Of a stretch of DNA of 64,000 nt, positions 24,657 to 36,009 are shown piece by piece. The translations under genes were made by a program, and so were the position numbers. The stretch comes from Serilophus lunatus. Lineage: Eukaryota; Chordata; Aves; Passeriformes; Eurylaimidae. The stretch covers positions 64,408 through 128,407 of the forward strand of contig VXBA01003775.1 in assembly GCA_013399895.1 (NCBI GenBank), written 5' to 3'. Positions within the stretch are counted from its first letter, which is position 1, and every line of letters begins with the position of its first letter. A model generated the notes under the pieces. That model was not told the origin of the DNA. It ran no database searches and worked only from the letters and a program-made list of their open reading frames with translations.

Positions 24657-24737
24657 AAACCAGTTTTGCAATCTGCTACAGGCCCCACCCTGCCTAACCC
24701 TGGCTAGTTAACCTGTAACAGATTGCAAAACTGGTTT
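24657..24737. ncRNA. 81-nt hairpin, candidate pre-miRNA
   Basis: Positions 24657-24682 and 24712-24737 are reverse complements over 26 bp with a single mismatch (C at 24676 opposite A at 24718). The loop is 29 nt (24683-24711). The arms carry CAGTTTTGCAATCTG and its complement. Stem length, loop size and total length fall in the range of animal pre-miRNA hairpins, and the hairpin starts about 60 bp beyond a CpG island, a common arrangement for pri-miRNA promoters. I do not recognise either arm as a known miRNA. The near-perfect pairing also fits a recent inverted duplication or a MITE, although no TA or longer target duplication flanks it. The structure itself is certain; the ncRNA function is a guess. 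Confidence 0.35.
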
Positions 24738-24740
24738 GAG

Positions 24741-27290
24741 TCACACGCTGAAGAAAGAGACCTAAATTAGGGTTTTAATAGTTTAACTCTCCTCCTCACC
24801 AATAACACAAGCCATGGGTTATCAATGGTGGTGCCACACACGTGTTGTCCGGTCCTTCCTTTGCCACACTTTCCATGATTTGGGAGATTTAAAACTAGAC
24901 AGAAATAAAAGTCCCTCCCCGTGCTGCAGCCTGGATGCCAAATTCATACCCTGTTTGTAGGATTCACATACGTGCCACAAAGAGCTCTGACATAACTGAG
25001 CAGCCACAGTTGAGCTGATATGCACTGGCTTGCTAAGCCACTGCCACTGCCTGGTGTGCCTGAGCCTTGAGAGTTGTAGGTAAATAGCTACAAACCCTTT
25101 AAACCTGGACAGCAGAACAAACCTGCACCTCAAACAATTTTTACTTACTGCTTTTCACTGGCCTGAATTAATGAGACACCTACAAGTTAGACAGCAGTCA
25201 CCTAGAGAAAAGAGAACAGAACAAAGCGGTATGGGCAATGTTTTATAAATGTAGGATATTAATATTGATACGTTGCTAAAACAACTTGATCTTACATAAG
25301 TTTCTTTTCCCCGCAGCTTTTCCACAATGCATGGTCAGAAGGAGCATGCATGCCCAGCTAGTGACTTAAAATGCAACTGCTGAGCAGTTGTCCCTTCCAA
25401 CTGGTTTTAGATTTCCCATTGTCTCTGGTCCATTTTCAACCTTTAATTCTTTTACTGGAGAAGGGAGCAGAAGTTATAATGCAGAGATACCTTAATGCCT
25501 AATTCCAGTCCAGATTAAGCCAAAAAGTAAATTTTGCCGAGGCCACACAGTTGATGACACTGCCTGACCAGTTTGAGAGGGTATACAGGTGGCCACGCTC
25601 CTGATCTCATGGAAAGGGGAGATTATTTGCCATTTCAGTGCCCAGTTTGGAGGGTAACATCTACTTAGGGCTTGCCCAGAAATGCTGGAAGAGACCCACT
25701 GCTTTCTTCCGGAGGCAGCACAGTACAATGCAATTAATAGATAGATCTGTGGGACAACCTACCAATCTGCAACAGAGCTGCCTCCTGCTAGACAGTGCTC
25801 TTTCCATGGGGCTTGGAGGAGCAGATTTATCTTAGGTGGAAAATGATGTTAAACTCAGGTTTCCTTCAGTCATGAGTAGACCAAAGCTTAACTACATTGC
25901 TACGAGGAAGTGAATTGCAATGGGACCTTCTCCTTCTGGCTGTAAAACAGAGGCCAGCTGTTAGGCTGGAAAGCAAGAGCAGAGACACCCACACTCAGCA
26001 GAGGCCACTGAGGTCCAAATTGCAAGAGCAGAACACCTTCTGTTATGCCAAACAAGCTGACTTTATGCTGAAAGAAGGCAGACCTCTAACTGCTTTCCTG
26101 AGGATTTCCCTTTTAACTCGTAGTAGGTACCGGTAACTTACTGGAGCTGAGTCTTATCCTCAGGGACTTGTCTTTTCCCATGCATTGTCTGTTGCATCTA
26201 ACACAAAAGCAAACATGTAAGTCGTGAATTCCAACACCGACTATTGAGGAGATTTATCCTTAAGAGCATGAGGCCTGAGGTCACCTATACCAGTGCAGGG
26301 AAAACATTTTAAAAAGGAATGAAGAAAAAGACATTATTGTGAGCAAAAGCGCATTTGCTGAGGTTTTATTGAGGTAATTTTTTGTGTGAATGGTATGACT
26401 CTAATGAGTGGAGGGTTCATGGAGCATTTTTGTGCTGAAGGGCTGGCAGGTGTTGGTGTTCTAGCAGAGTTCAGCTTTGCGCTCCTGCTCTTCACTAGTA
26501 TAGGCAACAGAGAAGGAAACACTGCCCAAGGAAGGGGTTACAGGTTACTAATTTTATCCAACCCAGTGTTTCTTCTTAACTTGCCTTTGGCTGTTTAAAG
26601 TGACTCAAAAGCCTTCACCTGCCTACAACAACGTATGTAAGGCCATTATTATTATTAATAAATGAAACTACTTCCCTTTGTATATGCTTGGAAGATGTTT
26701 AACATTGCTGGATGCTCTAGTGCAGCTGAGAACACAGCCCTTCTGAGTTTCAGTTCTTTCCAACAATTACTGATGTCAGTTTGGAAATACCTCTATTTTA
26801 CAAGCCATTTAATAGCTTACTTTAAAAATTCACCAAAGCCCAGCAGGGGCCTGATTTTCAGTGAACCTCAGTTCTGTACCCCCAAGGAATTTAGATGACT
26901 CTGTGACCTCATATTAAGTGGTTAAATTAGAAAGATGGTTTTTTTAAAACTATTGATTGTATCTGACAGATATTTGGGATAAAATATCTTAAGGCATAGA
27001 AGTCGTACTCATTTATTTTTAGAGTACTTTGGAAGTTGGCTTGTGGACGAGTTGGGAGCTTGGCTGTTAGACTATATCAGAGACCAAAAAATTGCAAGAA
27101 CTAGCAGTGCTGAGGAGAGAATTTTTATATGTACATAAGAAAGAAAAAAGAACTACCAGAGGTCAGTGTGGTATATGCATTTCTATGAAGAAAGTCTCAT
27201 GTGCTACAGATGTAATTGGATGGTACTGAATTCTACTGTTACCTTAGCTACTGTGAGGATTGCTTTGACTTTCCATTACAATTTCCAGTT
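24741..27290. other. non-coding DNA
   Basis: No exon recognised; the longest frame is about 103 codons and has no family resemblance. Short low-complexity pieces occur, for example the ATT triplets at 26646-26660. I see nothing else specific. Confidence 0.65.
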
Positions 27291-27390
27291 GTTAAAAAGG
27301 AAATACTAATGCTTAGGGCATGGGGTGGTGTGAGGATCAACTGCTCAGTGTGTATAAAGTGCTTTGAAAATGAAAAATGTTATGTACATT
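27291..27390 (+). repeat. MIR/CORE-SINE tail
   Basis: The words AAAAAGGAAATACTAATGCTT, GGGTGGTGTGAGGATCAACTG and GTATAAAGTGCTTTGAAAATG run in the order and spacing of the MIR 3' half (AAAATGGGGATAATAATACC, GGGTTGTTGTGAGGATTAAATG, TGTAAAGTGCTTTGAA...). It ends in GAAAAATGTTATGTA, the equivalent of the GCTATATAA end. This is the clearest ancient SINE in the window. Confidence 0.8.
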
Positions 27391-29897
27391 GGGAAATGCT
27401 GACAGTCATCATCCATCTGGGACCAATTGTGAAAAATAACCAATTAACTAATTTCTTCAGGATCTAGAGGGTAAAAGAAGCATAAAGAATACAAGGTTGT
27501 GCAGGTGGTAGAGTAACTGCACTTGTGAGATCACCTAAGATGAAATCATATATGAAATGAGGTCAGGATTCTCTGTGTTTATGATAAACATTTGTCCATT
27601 ACATCATCTCATTGTTTGACACTCTTCTACCCAACTATTTAATGACCATTTACAGGCCCCGTGATTCACAGGTGTGAGTGTGTCCCACTTACCTGTGACA
27701 CCCACTGTGGGCAGAGCACTTTGCCCTGTGTGCTGTGGGTCACACAGCCCCGAGCTGGGAACACTTACTGACTGACCATTGTGGCCTGCAGTCAGCCCTG
27801 CCTGCCCTCTGACAAAACCTGCTCATTAAGACTGTACAGCTATTCCCCCCATTTGGGAGGCATTGTTCTTCCTGCAGGATACAGGTTTGAGATGTCCTCT
27901 GTTTCCATGGGCCACTTCAAGCACTGGCAATGTGTCCTGACTGGCTCTCTATGGGATATAACACATCATGAGCATATGAGCAGAAAAGCCAGAACAAAGA
28001 GAGCATTTGCAATCGGGATTAAGCTTCATAGCAGTCAGTCCATCCATTGGAGCTGGCAAAGCTGCAGAACTCTGAATTTTAAACACATTAAACAGAATTT
28101 TATTCTTTTTAAGTAACACTGTCATTTCAGTTGCCGTTTGTCATTTCTGGAACATGATTGGAAAAGCAGTGAGAGAAGAGATGGTCCAAATATTGAGCAT
28201 AAAAGTGGGGATCCTATTCTGATAGATTAGAGCACAAGCTTGCCTCGGTGGCTCTTACATCTTCAGCTGGCTTTTTTTTTTTTAGCCCTGTTTCTAAACT
28301 GTCTTCCTAAATACAGGCTAGATGAAAAGCATTTGTGGTTCCCCCCTGGGAAGGATGAGGAAAGGTCGGGATTTACATGGTGATATTTACTACTACAAAT
28401 TCTGTAATGGCCATTCCAGAAACTTGATTCAGTAGTTCTCATCCCTGGGAACAGAGTCCATCTAACTACATACCCATATACCATTATGATTTCCCAGCAG
28501 CTTTAGGTAATTTTTTCTTCTTTCATTACCCAATCAACTGCAAATTACTGTTTGTAATTTTCCTACCAAAAAGCCATGTAAATGTGGCCTCCAAGGATTA
28601 GTCGCAGTAAGGAATGTATAACCTCACTTTAGAGTTTCTTTTATACTCATTTGAACATCCAAATATTCAAGTTTAACAGGAAATAGAAATATATTCTTCT
28701 AAGAGTCCCTTTCTTTCGCCTCTCCTCTCCTGCTTTCCCCCCAGAAAAGTAGAAAGACTGAATCCTACTAGTATGGAATCACCTTAGAACTAGTACTGTG
28801 CTCTCTCAGCTCCCTGGTTCTGTTCTGAGCAAACCCTGAGCTTTGCAGTTGGCTGGAAAAAACTTACAGATTATACCAGAAGAGTATGCACTGAGGAAAT
28901 AATGAAGCAAGAGGAACTCGAGTACTTCTAGCAAGTCCCATTATGCAGATGACATAGTGTGTGTGAAAAGAGGACATATCTTTTCTGACTTTTCCCTTTC
29001 TGGGCAATACTGCCCTTAGCACCTCTGCAGAGGTCAGACTTTCTCACTTCTATTTTCTCCTAATTTTATTTACCATATGTAACTCTACCTGCATTATGAA
29101 TGGAGAAATGGAACAATAAGTGTAATATAAGAGTACCTGTATCCTAGTTGGGCCTTCAGAGTGCAATCTGTCCTGTCTGTGTCTTCTGCCCTTGGTGTTT
29201 CAAGGGACGAGCCTCAGCTCAGCTTTTTGCCAGTGGCTCCATGTCACCTGAGTCCCTGCTTATACCCAAAGTTGTTTATAAACAGATAGATCCAAAGGCT
29301 GCACTAATTTATACCTTTTGCCATCTCAGTGAAGTCGTTTGTGAAAGTGGAATTTCTGCAGAAGGCGTTGCTGTCTCTGGTGAAGCTGCCTGGCACTTTC
29401 TTTAGTGAAATATCCTCCATTTCTTATGTTAGGATGGTAGAGCAAATCCCAAATTTTGCTGCTGCTCTCTGAAAATTTATTGGTTATGGCTTTTATGATC
29501 CCCATCCCACAACATGCTTCTTTCCATACAAATGGTGTGGACAGATGCCCAGACCAGGCAGGGGGATGGGTCTGTGTCAAGGTGGCCACAGGCTAATTTG
29601 GAAGCAGTGGTGTTAAATGTGTCAAAAGCAAGGCCTTCCTCCATGAAAGGACATGCCAGAGCCTCTGAGGCAGAGGCAGGCAGTGGAGAGCTGGAGAGGC
29701 TGCCACAGGGATGTGCTGGGACAAACTGACAGGAGGAATGGTGTTTGTTTATCCTTCTTGGTGACTGAAAAGGGCTCCTTAAAAATAATCCATTTTGGAA
29801 AGAGGAAAGTCACAGAAGTCACCTGTGGAGTCATTTTGGTGAGATAAGTGGATGTTTGTGAATGACCTTGTGCAACAGATCTCACAGCAGATTGTGC
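27391..29897. other. non-coding DNA
   Basis: No defensible exon. Around 27670-27740 an imperfect hairpin forms between TGTGACACCCAC and GTGGGTCACACAG. T and A runs occur at 28270-28283. Nothing else is nameable. Confidence 0.6.
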
Positions 29898-29945
29898 TTT
29901 TAAGTGCTTTGAAATGTCCCTTGGATGTACATTTTTAGGAAGCCT
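29898..29945 (+). repeat. possible CORE-SINE/L2-type 3' end
   Basis: TTTTAAGTGCTTTGAAATG is followed by CCTTGGATGTACATTTTTAGG, resembling the common amniote 3' end TAAAGTGCTTTGAGATCCTTGGATG. It is short but in the right order. Confidence 0.45.
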
Positions 29946-29949
29946 CTAA

Positions 29950-30170
29950 GGGTACTTAGGTGCTTAGGATAAACATTAAGATATCTTTTATTATTATTGT
30001 TACTGTTATTTTAATTGCTAATACTATTATTATTATTATTCATGTGTCTAGATAAGCATTAAGATCTCCCAGACCATTAAAATCAAAAGAAATTAGGTAC
30101 TTAGATACAGAAGAGGACCTGCCCCTAACATCAAACATCTAAACACCATCAGAAATCTGGGCCAAAGTGA
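29950..30170. repeat. ancient inverted-repeat-like interspersed element
   Basis: Two flanks share the word type TTAGGYRCYTA: GGTACTTAGGTGCTTAGG at about 29951-29970, and AAATTAGGTACTTAGATAC at about 30090-30110. The second is preceded by TTAAAATCAAAAG and followed by GAGGACCTG and later AATCTGGGCC. I recall this as the layout of an old palindromic repeat common in turtles and crocodilians (TTGAAATCAATGGGAG, TTAGGCACCTAAATAC, GAGGATCTGGGCC). An ATT-rich microsatellite (29984-30040) sits between the flanks. The family name is not recalled with certainty. Confidence 0.4.
29984..30040 (+). repeat. (ATT)n-rich microsatellite
   Basis: Interrupted ATT/TTA triplets, ending in five clean ATT units at 30026-30040. 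Confidence 0.8.
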
Positions 30171-30499
30171 AAGGTGAGAACAAAATAAGCAATTTACATA
30201 TTAAGCAGGCTGAAAAATACTCATAAACCTGAAATTTTTATGAATCAAAGAGATTCTTGGGGAATTTTTTTCTCCCAGCAGAAAATGATAGCAACGCCAC
30301 AAAATTTGTAGTGCAAAATATATTTTTAAAAGCCCAACGACACAAGTGGTTTTGACAGCAATTTGTTTCAATCAGTGCTGCTAGGAATTATTGCTATCAG
30401 TAGAAGGAATAGGCTGCTGTGCCTACATGGTTTGCTCTAAAGCAGGACAAGAGCCACACCGTTTTGATGTTAGTGATTTCATCAATGGCAGAAATACAC

Positions 30500-30870
30500 A
30501 GCCCTGGACTCTGGGCATGTAATTTTAAAAAGCTCTCAGTTCACCTTTATAAATAAGCACCCAGGACTGTCTGAAATTATATATTTCCACTCCCTGTACT
30601 ATTTTAACTCAGTTGGGCTCTGAGGCCATGGTTCATGTCCTGGCTTCCTCTCGACTCAATTATTGTAATTCATTATTAAGCTGTTATTTGCTTCCATTCT
30701 TTACAAAGCTCAGCAGCTAGATTTATAATATGGAGACTTCTGTTCCATCACATTACAGCATTCCCATAGTATTTTTGTTGGCATGTTCAACAGCACATTG
30801 ATCTGGGTATTTAATTCTTTGCACACTATAGATTAACCCAAATCTGTGCACTGCTTTTAAGCATTTCCTG
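30500..30870 (+). mobile_element. LINE (L2/CR1-type) reverse transcriptase remnant
   Basis: Translation of the plus strand gives the end of a non-LTR retrotransposon reverse transcriptase in the correct order. Around 30511 a decayed LGVIFD-like block appears (LGM, stop, F). EAMVHVLASSRLNYCNSLL follows at 30622-30678, matching the family motif ETLVHAFISSRLDYCNSLL. After a +1 shift come QSSAARFI at 30704-30727 (family QNAAARLI), HHIT at 30746-30757 (family DHITPVL) and WHVQQHIDLGI at 30779-30811 (family HWLPVQQRIDFKIL). Spacing between motifs is close to that of intact L2/CR1/Rex elements. Several stops and one frameshift make it a dead fossil. I cannot tell L2 from L3/CR1 by eye. No 5' part or 3' UTR was recognised. 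Confidence 0.75.
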
Positions 30871-33800
30871 AGATTAGCGGGTTTCCTAATCTGAACTGCA
30901 ATCCAAATATAAAGTTTTAAAATTCTTTTAGTGTTTGTAACCAAAATGCAGATTCCAAGTGTTGTTGAGGTTTGAGGTTCATTCCAAGTCCAAAATGGGC
31001 TCTGGATCTAGAATTTCTGAAGTCCATCTTGTTCTCATCTGCCAATACTCTCTAGACAGATGAGAGTTTACTTACTCCTAGAATAAACAAGGAATTCTGT
31101 TAATTCTGTGTCTTTGGGTACTGTTTCATCTCTTAGAGACTTAAAAGCATCATCTGGTTTTGGGTAGCTGGGATAAAACATGTAAGTTATGTGCCCTGTA
31201 CCTAATGCCCCCTAAATCAGTGGTCTCATTAATGAAGACAGAAGTGGTTCCTATACGTACACCAAGCCCAGCCTCCCTCTTGCCTTTAAGTATGTTCACA
31301 TTTGTCTCTGCACCAGTCTCAAACAGTACAATTTTGTACTGAAAAATAGTATTTCACTGACAAATGCAAGACTTGATAGTACTACAGACCTTTATTTTCT
31401 AATTGTATTCTTTTGCTTACCTTTCTCCTTTCATGGTTAGGCTAATTCCCTTTACTCACTGCTATCTCCTGTTTCTACTACTTCCTGTTTTTTTTCCTAA
31501 ACTACAGTCTCCCTTGCTTTCCCAGCTGGTTTCCTTCCAGCTGTTTTTTCTCGTTTTCTTTTTCAGGTTTCCCTTTCTCTGTTTATATCACCCTTTTGAA
31601 ACTTTGTCATTTTTCTTGTTTCTCTAGTCTCAGAAGTTCCTCTCTCTTTCCTTTCTCGCCTCATTTCCATGTCCCCTCTCTTTCCCCAGTCTGTCTCCCT
31701 GAAGTCTTTTTATTGGCATGTCTTTTGAATCTCATTCTTTCTTTCTTAACACGTTTTCCCATATTCCCCACTCATATGTCTCCTTTCTAGCTGAGATAAG
31801 CATTTGTCCCCAGGAAATGCCCCTGTCTGGGCTTGTCCCAATGTCCCTTTGTTTTCTTCTGCTTTTTTAGTTCTCAGCACACCTGTGTGCCTGAAGAAGC
31901 CATTCATCAATAAACAGAGGACAGGCAATTCATCAGAAAAAGTTCTGTCTATGAATGTGCTGCCAATGTACCTTTCTTCTGTATCCACAGGGACTCTGAA
32001 GCCTATCCTGGCATGGAGGCAGTGGCTGGACTTGCAGTCCGGATGATAATGATTCTGCTTTTCCTCATCTTTACCATCTGTTAAAATGCACAGACCTCTC
32101 TCTACCCAGTACATCACTTTGTCCTGTTGGAAATTCATGGGGATTCCAGGTATGTGGTTTTTTAAGTGACTGCCTATGACCATTATGGCATGACAACCTA
32201 CAGGATAGATGAGCCAAAAGGCGAGAAAGATCAATACTTGACAGAATTTCCCACTCTCAGTGTTCAGAGGATATTGGCTTGGTCTGGATCTTGCTGGCCC
32301 ACAGACCTGTGCTCAGCGAGAGCCATGGTTTAGTCAGTGCAGTAGTTTGCTGTTCATGTTGGCCCCAGTTTTGGTAGTTTAACTGGTAGGTACAGACCTG
32401 TGAGCAAGATACTGTCAGGACTCATTCTTGCATTGAAATCCTGTGGACTGTGGATGGACTTTTACATCGTGGTAAAGAGAAGACCTTCAGTCTTTCTCAA
32501 CCTTTTGTTTTTGCATTCCTTCCAGGGATGAACAGGAAGCATTTCTTCCTGTGAAGGACACTACTGTACGAAGTTTCAGAAACTGAAAAACAGTCAGAAT
32601 TTTGTGAGCCTTCCCTCCTGTTTGCACTTAACAGCAAAATATGCAAGTATCAGGTAAATGTAACCATTCTCCTAGAAAGTTCTGAATGGCAAAAGAGCTA
32701 CTGAACTGTCTGCCTGCAGAATGGGCAAACAGCTACAACCTGGTTTGCATCTGATTCGTGTTTATCCACAATGATGACTGCAGAAACAAACCTCTTGTTT
32801 TCCTTTTCCACTAGGAGAGTATAATCCTGCAAAATTTTCATCACTTTCATGAACTGCTATAGATAAGAAGTTTCCAAACTCTATTTATCCATTGTCCAAA
32901 GATTTGCTATCCTTCCTCCACACATACAGGGCACTTGGGCCCTGCACAGGCATAGAAGTTAGAGTCAGAATTCTTGATACTTCCTCTGCAAGCCTTGTGG
33001 AAAAAAAAATCACATTCATTTAAAGATGTTTCGTGTTTCTGTGCATGCAGCGAACATGGTGGAGTGAGTTTAAACCTAGGGATTAAAATTCCTATGTTAG
33101 AGGTGTTAGGGGGCAACGTCTTTTCCCATTTTTCTGTTCTAGCTTTGGAAAAGAGTTGGTAAACTTTAAGTGCACTCAAGAGACTATGGCTTTTGTGTAG
33201 ACATCTGCAAAGTGTTTGAATTTTACAAATTGTGCAGGCACTCAGACACTTATTAGACAATATTACTAGAGCTATTTGGAAAGGAGTGGAAGAGAAAAGA
33301 ATGCATGTGTGAAGGGGTTCCTTTTAGCCTACTTTGGGGAAGAAATTTTTCAGCTGATATGGAATGGTGTGGGGAAAAAAATATCCTAAAATACATTCAT
33401 TTTTGCATTCTTGCAGTCCTTTGACTGATACCGGCTGAAACTTTGGCTTAATTTGATATTGTTGCATGAGTTTCCTGTAGGGTTGGGTTTTAGCAGCTTT
33501 CAGTGGGACCAGTGGGAACTCTGCATCTGCTTGCACTGCCTGTCATACACACTCTGTGCCTGGTCCACAAAGTTGCAGCCTCTGTGTAAACTGCAATGTT
33601 GAGTTTTAAGTGGCTTGTTTGCAAGAGGCTCTTGGGTCAGTCACAGGCTACAATGTTGCCTGTTAACAGCACGGCTGTCTTACAACACTGGGACTGGGAA
33701 AACACCAGGGAGAGAGCATGTTTCTGCTGTTCACAGGATGACACGCTCAGCATCTTTTCTCTAATGTCATACAAAGTAATATATAGGGGATTTATTGTGA

Positions 33801-34420
33801 ATTCCACCAGCATGTCCACCAGAACTTACACATGGTATGAGCATGTTAACGCTGTCTGGTGACACCAACATGTGGTTCTTTTGAGGTTGTAATGCCATTC
33901 CCCCAACATCTCCAAAAGTGATAGCCCTGCTGGGAAAGCTTTCAAAGGTGGATAGAAGTGTGTGTTTGCGCATCAAAATAGGTAATTTATTTCACAAACA
34001 GGCACCAAGGTGTCCAGTTATCCATTTTACTTATGCAAACATGAATTTTCACAAGCATAACAGCTGTGCCTGCCCTCCGAATGTTTCCATAAGGTAGTGG
34101 ATTGTTAAGTGAAGGAGCTGTGCCTTACGATGCTGCTTGCAGAGTGTTTCTGGGAGATGGGTAAAGGTAGTCCAAGGGCACTTAAGCTCACAGCTGAGTG
34201 GTGCAAAACTGGCAATGTGAAATCTGAAGCTGGGGACAGTTCTGTGAGAAAGGTCATGATCTGGTTTCATGGTGGGGACTGTGGACCCCTGGGCCATGCT
34301 ATACCCATGTCGATCTGGGATGTAATGGATGCAAAGCCTTCCTGCTCATCCCATGCCTCAGGGTTCTCTTGGGCCCTGGGGTGCCGTGGTGGCCTTCTGG
34401 GCACAGGTATGTTTTTCCTA
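30871..34420. other. non-coding DNA between LINE relic and second CpG island
   Basis: No exon I can support. A 162-codon minus-strand frame at 31746-32234 has no recognisable domain. The stretch includes the polypyrimidine tract at 31404-31790. From about 34100 the GC content rises toward the island. Confidence 0.6.
31404..31790 (+). repeat. 390-bp polypyrimidine-rich tract
   Basis: The plus strand is overwhelmingly C and T with irregular CTTT, TTCC and TCTC words and no fixed period. Several sites look like 3' splice sites (for example TTTTTCAG|G near 31560 and TTTCTCTAG near 31620), but that is expected in any such tract. The strand bias, not a unit repeat, is the feature. Possible sources are an old (CTTT)n expansion that has decayed, or selection for an unusual DNA structure. 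Confidence 0.7.
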
Positions 34421-34429
34421 AGGACTGGT

Positions 34430-34740
34430 GGGGTTCGCACAGGGCTTTGCGGAGCACCCAGGGGTTGGACGCGTGACTGTGGCTACGCCGAGCTTCCCAG
34501 GAGAGCCCCTCCATCCAGCAGGGTCCAGTGCCCGCCTGGATGCGGCGGCCCAGCGCAGACCCCTGTTGCCGCCCCAACCTCTCCAACTCCGTGGCGAAGC
34601 ATCGCGCGCCCCGTTGCGGGGCCCAGGGCGGACCAGCGCCCCGCGAGGCTCCGCACACCCCTGCCCGCAGCTCGGCGGCCGCCCCGGAGCGCGGTGCCGC
34701 TGCCGGGCCCCCTCCCGCGGGCTCCCCTATGAGGTCAGCG
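34430..34740. promoter_or_regulatory. CpG island, left part (before gap)
   Basis: I count about 34 CpG in 34441-34740, with GC-rich sequence rising toward the assembly gap. Together with the right part (35302-35900) this forms one island of about 1.4 kb or more with unsequenced middle. Reading frames of more than 200 codons on both strands are GC-composition effects and are not proposed as proteins. The island is a probable gene start; direction and gene identity cannot be read from what is present. Confidence 0.7.
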
Positions 34741-35301
34741 NNNNNNNNNNNNNNNNNNNNNNNNNNNNNNNNNNNNNNNNNNNNNNNNNNNNNNNNNNNN
34801 NNNNNNNNNNNNNNNNNNNNNNNNNNNNNNNNNNNNNNNNNNNNNNNNNNNNNNNNNNNNNNNNNNNNNNNNNNNNNNNNNNNNNNNNNNNNNNNNNNNN
34901 NNNNNNNNNNNNNNNNNNNNNNNNNNNNNNNNNNNNNNNNNNNNNNNNNNNNNNNNNNNNNNNNNNNNNNNNNNNNNNNNNNNNNNNNNNNNNNNNNNNN
35001 NNNNNNNNNNNNNNNNNNNNNNNNNNNNNNNNNNNNNNNNNNNNNNNNNNNNNNNNNNNNNNNNNNNNNNNNNNNNNNNNNNNNNNNNNNNNNNNNNNNN
35101 NNNNNNNNNNNNNNNNNNNNNNNNNNNNNNNNNNNNNNNNNNNNNNNNNNNNNNNNNNNNNNNNNNNNNNNNNNNNNNNNNNNNNNNNNNNNNNNNNNNN
35201 NNNNNNNNNNNNNNNNNNNNNNNNNNNNNNNNNNNNNNNNNNNNNNNNNNNNNNNNNNNNNNNNNNNNNNNNNNNNNNNNNNNNNNNNNNNNNNNNNNNN
35301 N
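34741..35301. other. assembly gap of 561 N
   Basis: A run of 561 undetermined bases lies in the middle of a CpG island. Such gaps are typical of GC-extreme first exons and promoters that sequence poorly. Any start codon or first exon of the neighbouring gene may lie here. Any translation that runs through it carries no information. Confidence 0.98.
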
Positions 35302-35900
35302 CCCTTGCCCCCCCCGCCTCACACACGCACGCACCGATCCTTGGCATTTTTCACATTTTTTTTCCCCCGGGGAAGCGAGGAGCCGGGAGCAGCCCCGCGC
35401 TGGGCTCAGAGGCTCGCAGCTCTCCGGAGCCATCCCCGGGCGGCCCGGCCTGGCGCGGAGCTCCACTGGCCCCGCTGTCCCGAGTTTTGCCGCCTTTCCC
35501 TCTTTTTATTTTCCTCTAAAAGATGAAAGAAGGAATGTCCTTTTTCGCTGCTTCTTCTCCTTCTCCAGAGCTGCTGCTGCTGCCGCCGCTGCTGGTTAAT
35601 TGCACATTCAAGTGGAAAATTTTCGGGAGTCAGCAGAAACATTGTATCCAAAAAAGACAAAGTCGCAGTTACAGCAACACCGAGGAGATTGTCCCTGGAA
35701 AACTTCCTTTCGGTAGGAACCGCAGGGTTGTTTTTTTTCTTTCTCGGCGAGGTTTTGAAGAGCTCTCTCGGCCAGCTGTCCCCGGCGCTGGTGCGGAGGG
35801 CCGGTGGCTGCCTTTGTTCGCAGAGGAGCGCTTTCAAAGGAAGTACACTTCCAAGGGGGAGGGAAAAGTTATACACTGCGCCTTTTGTACCCAAATTAAA
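35302..35900. promoter_or_regulatory. CpG island, right part; probable promoter/5' UTR
   Basis: CpG-dense from the gap edge to about 35520 (roughly 19 CpG in 220 bp), then thinning to about 35890. The segment 35523-35712 has GCTGCTGCTGCCGCCGCTGCT followed by less GC-biased sequence and a donor-like TCG|GTAGGA at 35712/35713. It could therefore be a plus-strand 5' UTR exon. Frames open on both strands (169 codons plus, 203 codons minus) give low-complexity Q/R/S-rich or K-rich peptides with no domain that I recognise. I do not know the gene. Confidence 0.6.
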
Positions 35901-35993
35901 ACAAAGCGGCCCCTTCCACACAACCAAACAAAAACAGCGAGGAGAAATAAAGCAAGAGGAGGGAGGAAAATGTCTCTTGTTTTCACCGAGTTT

Positions 35994-36009
35994 AAAAAAA
36001 AAAAAAAAA
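35994..36009 (+). repeat. poly(A) run
   Basis: Sixteen consecutive A just beyond the CpG island. No retroposed body was seen upstream. Confidence 0.85.

Noticed and set aside
31746..32234. 162-codon minus-strand frame
   Set aside because: No recognisable domain or retroposition signs; part of it is the complement of the polypyrimidine tract edge.
34428..35526. Long open frames (332-363 codons plus strand; 206-243 codons minus strand) through the CpG island
   Set aside because: Most of their length is undetermined sequence, and the rest is GC-rich DNA open in several frames on both strands.
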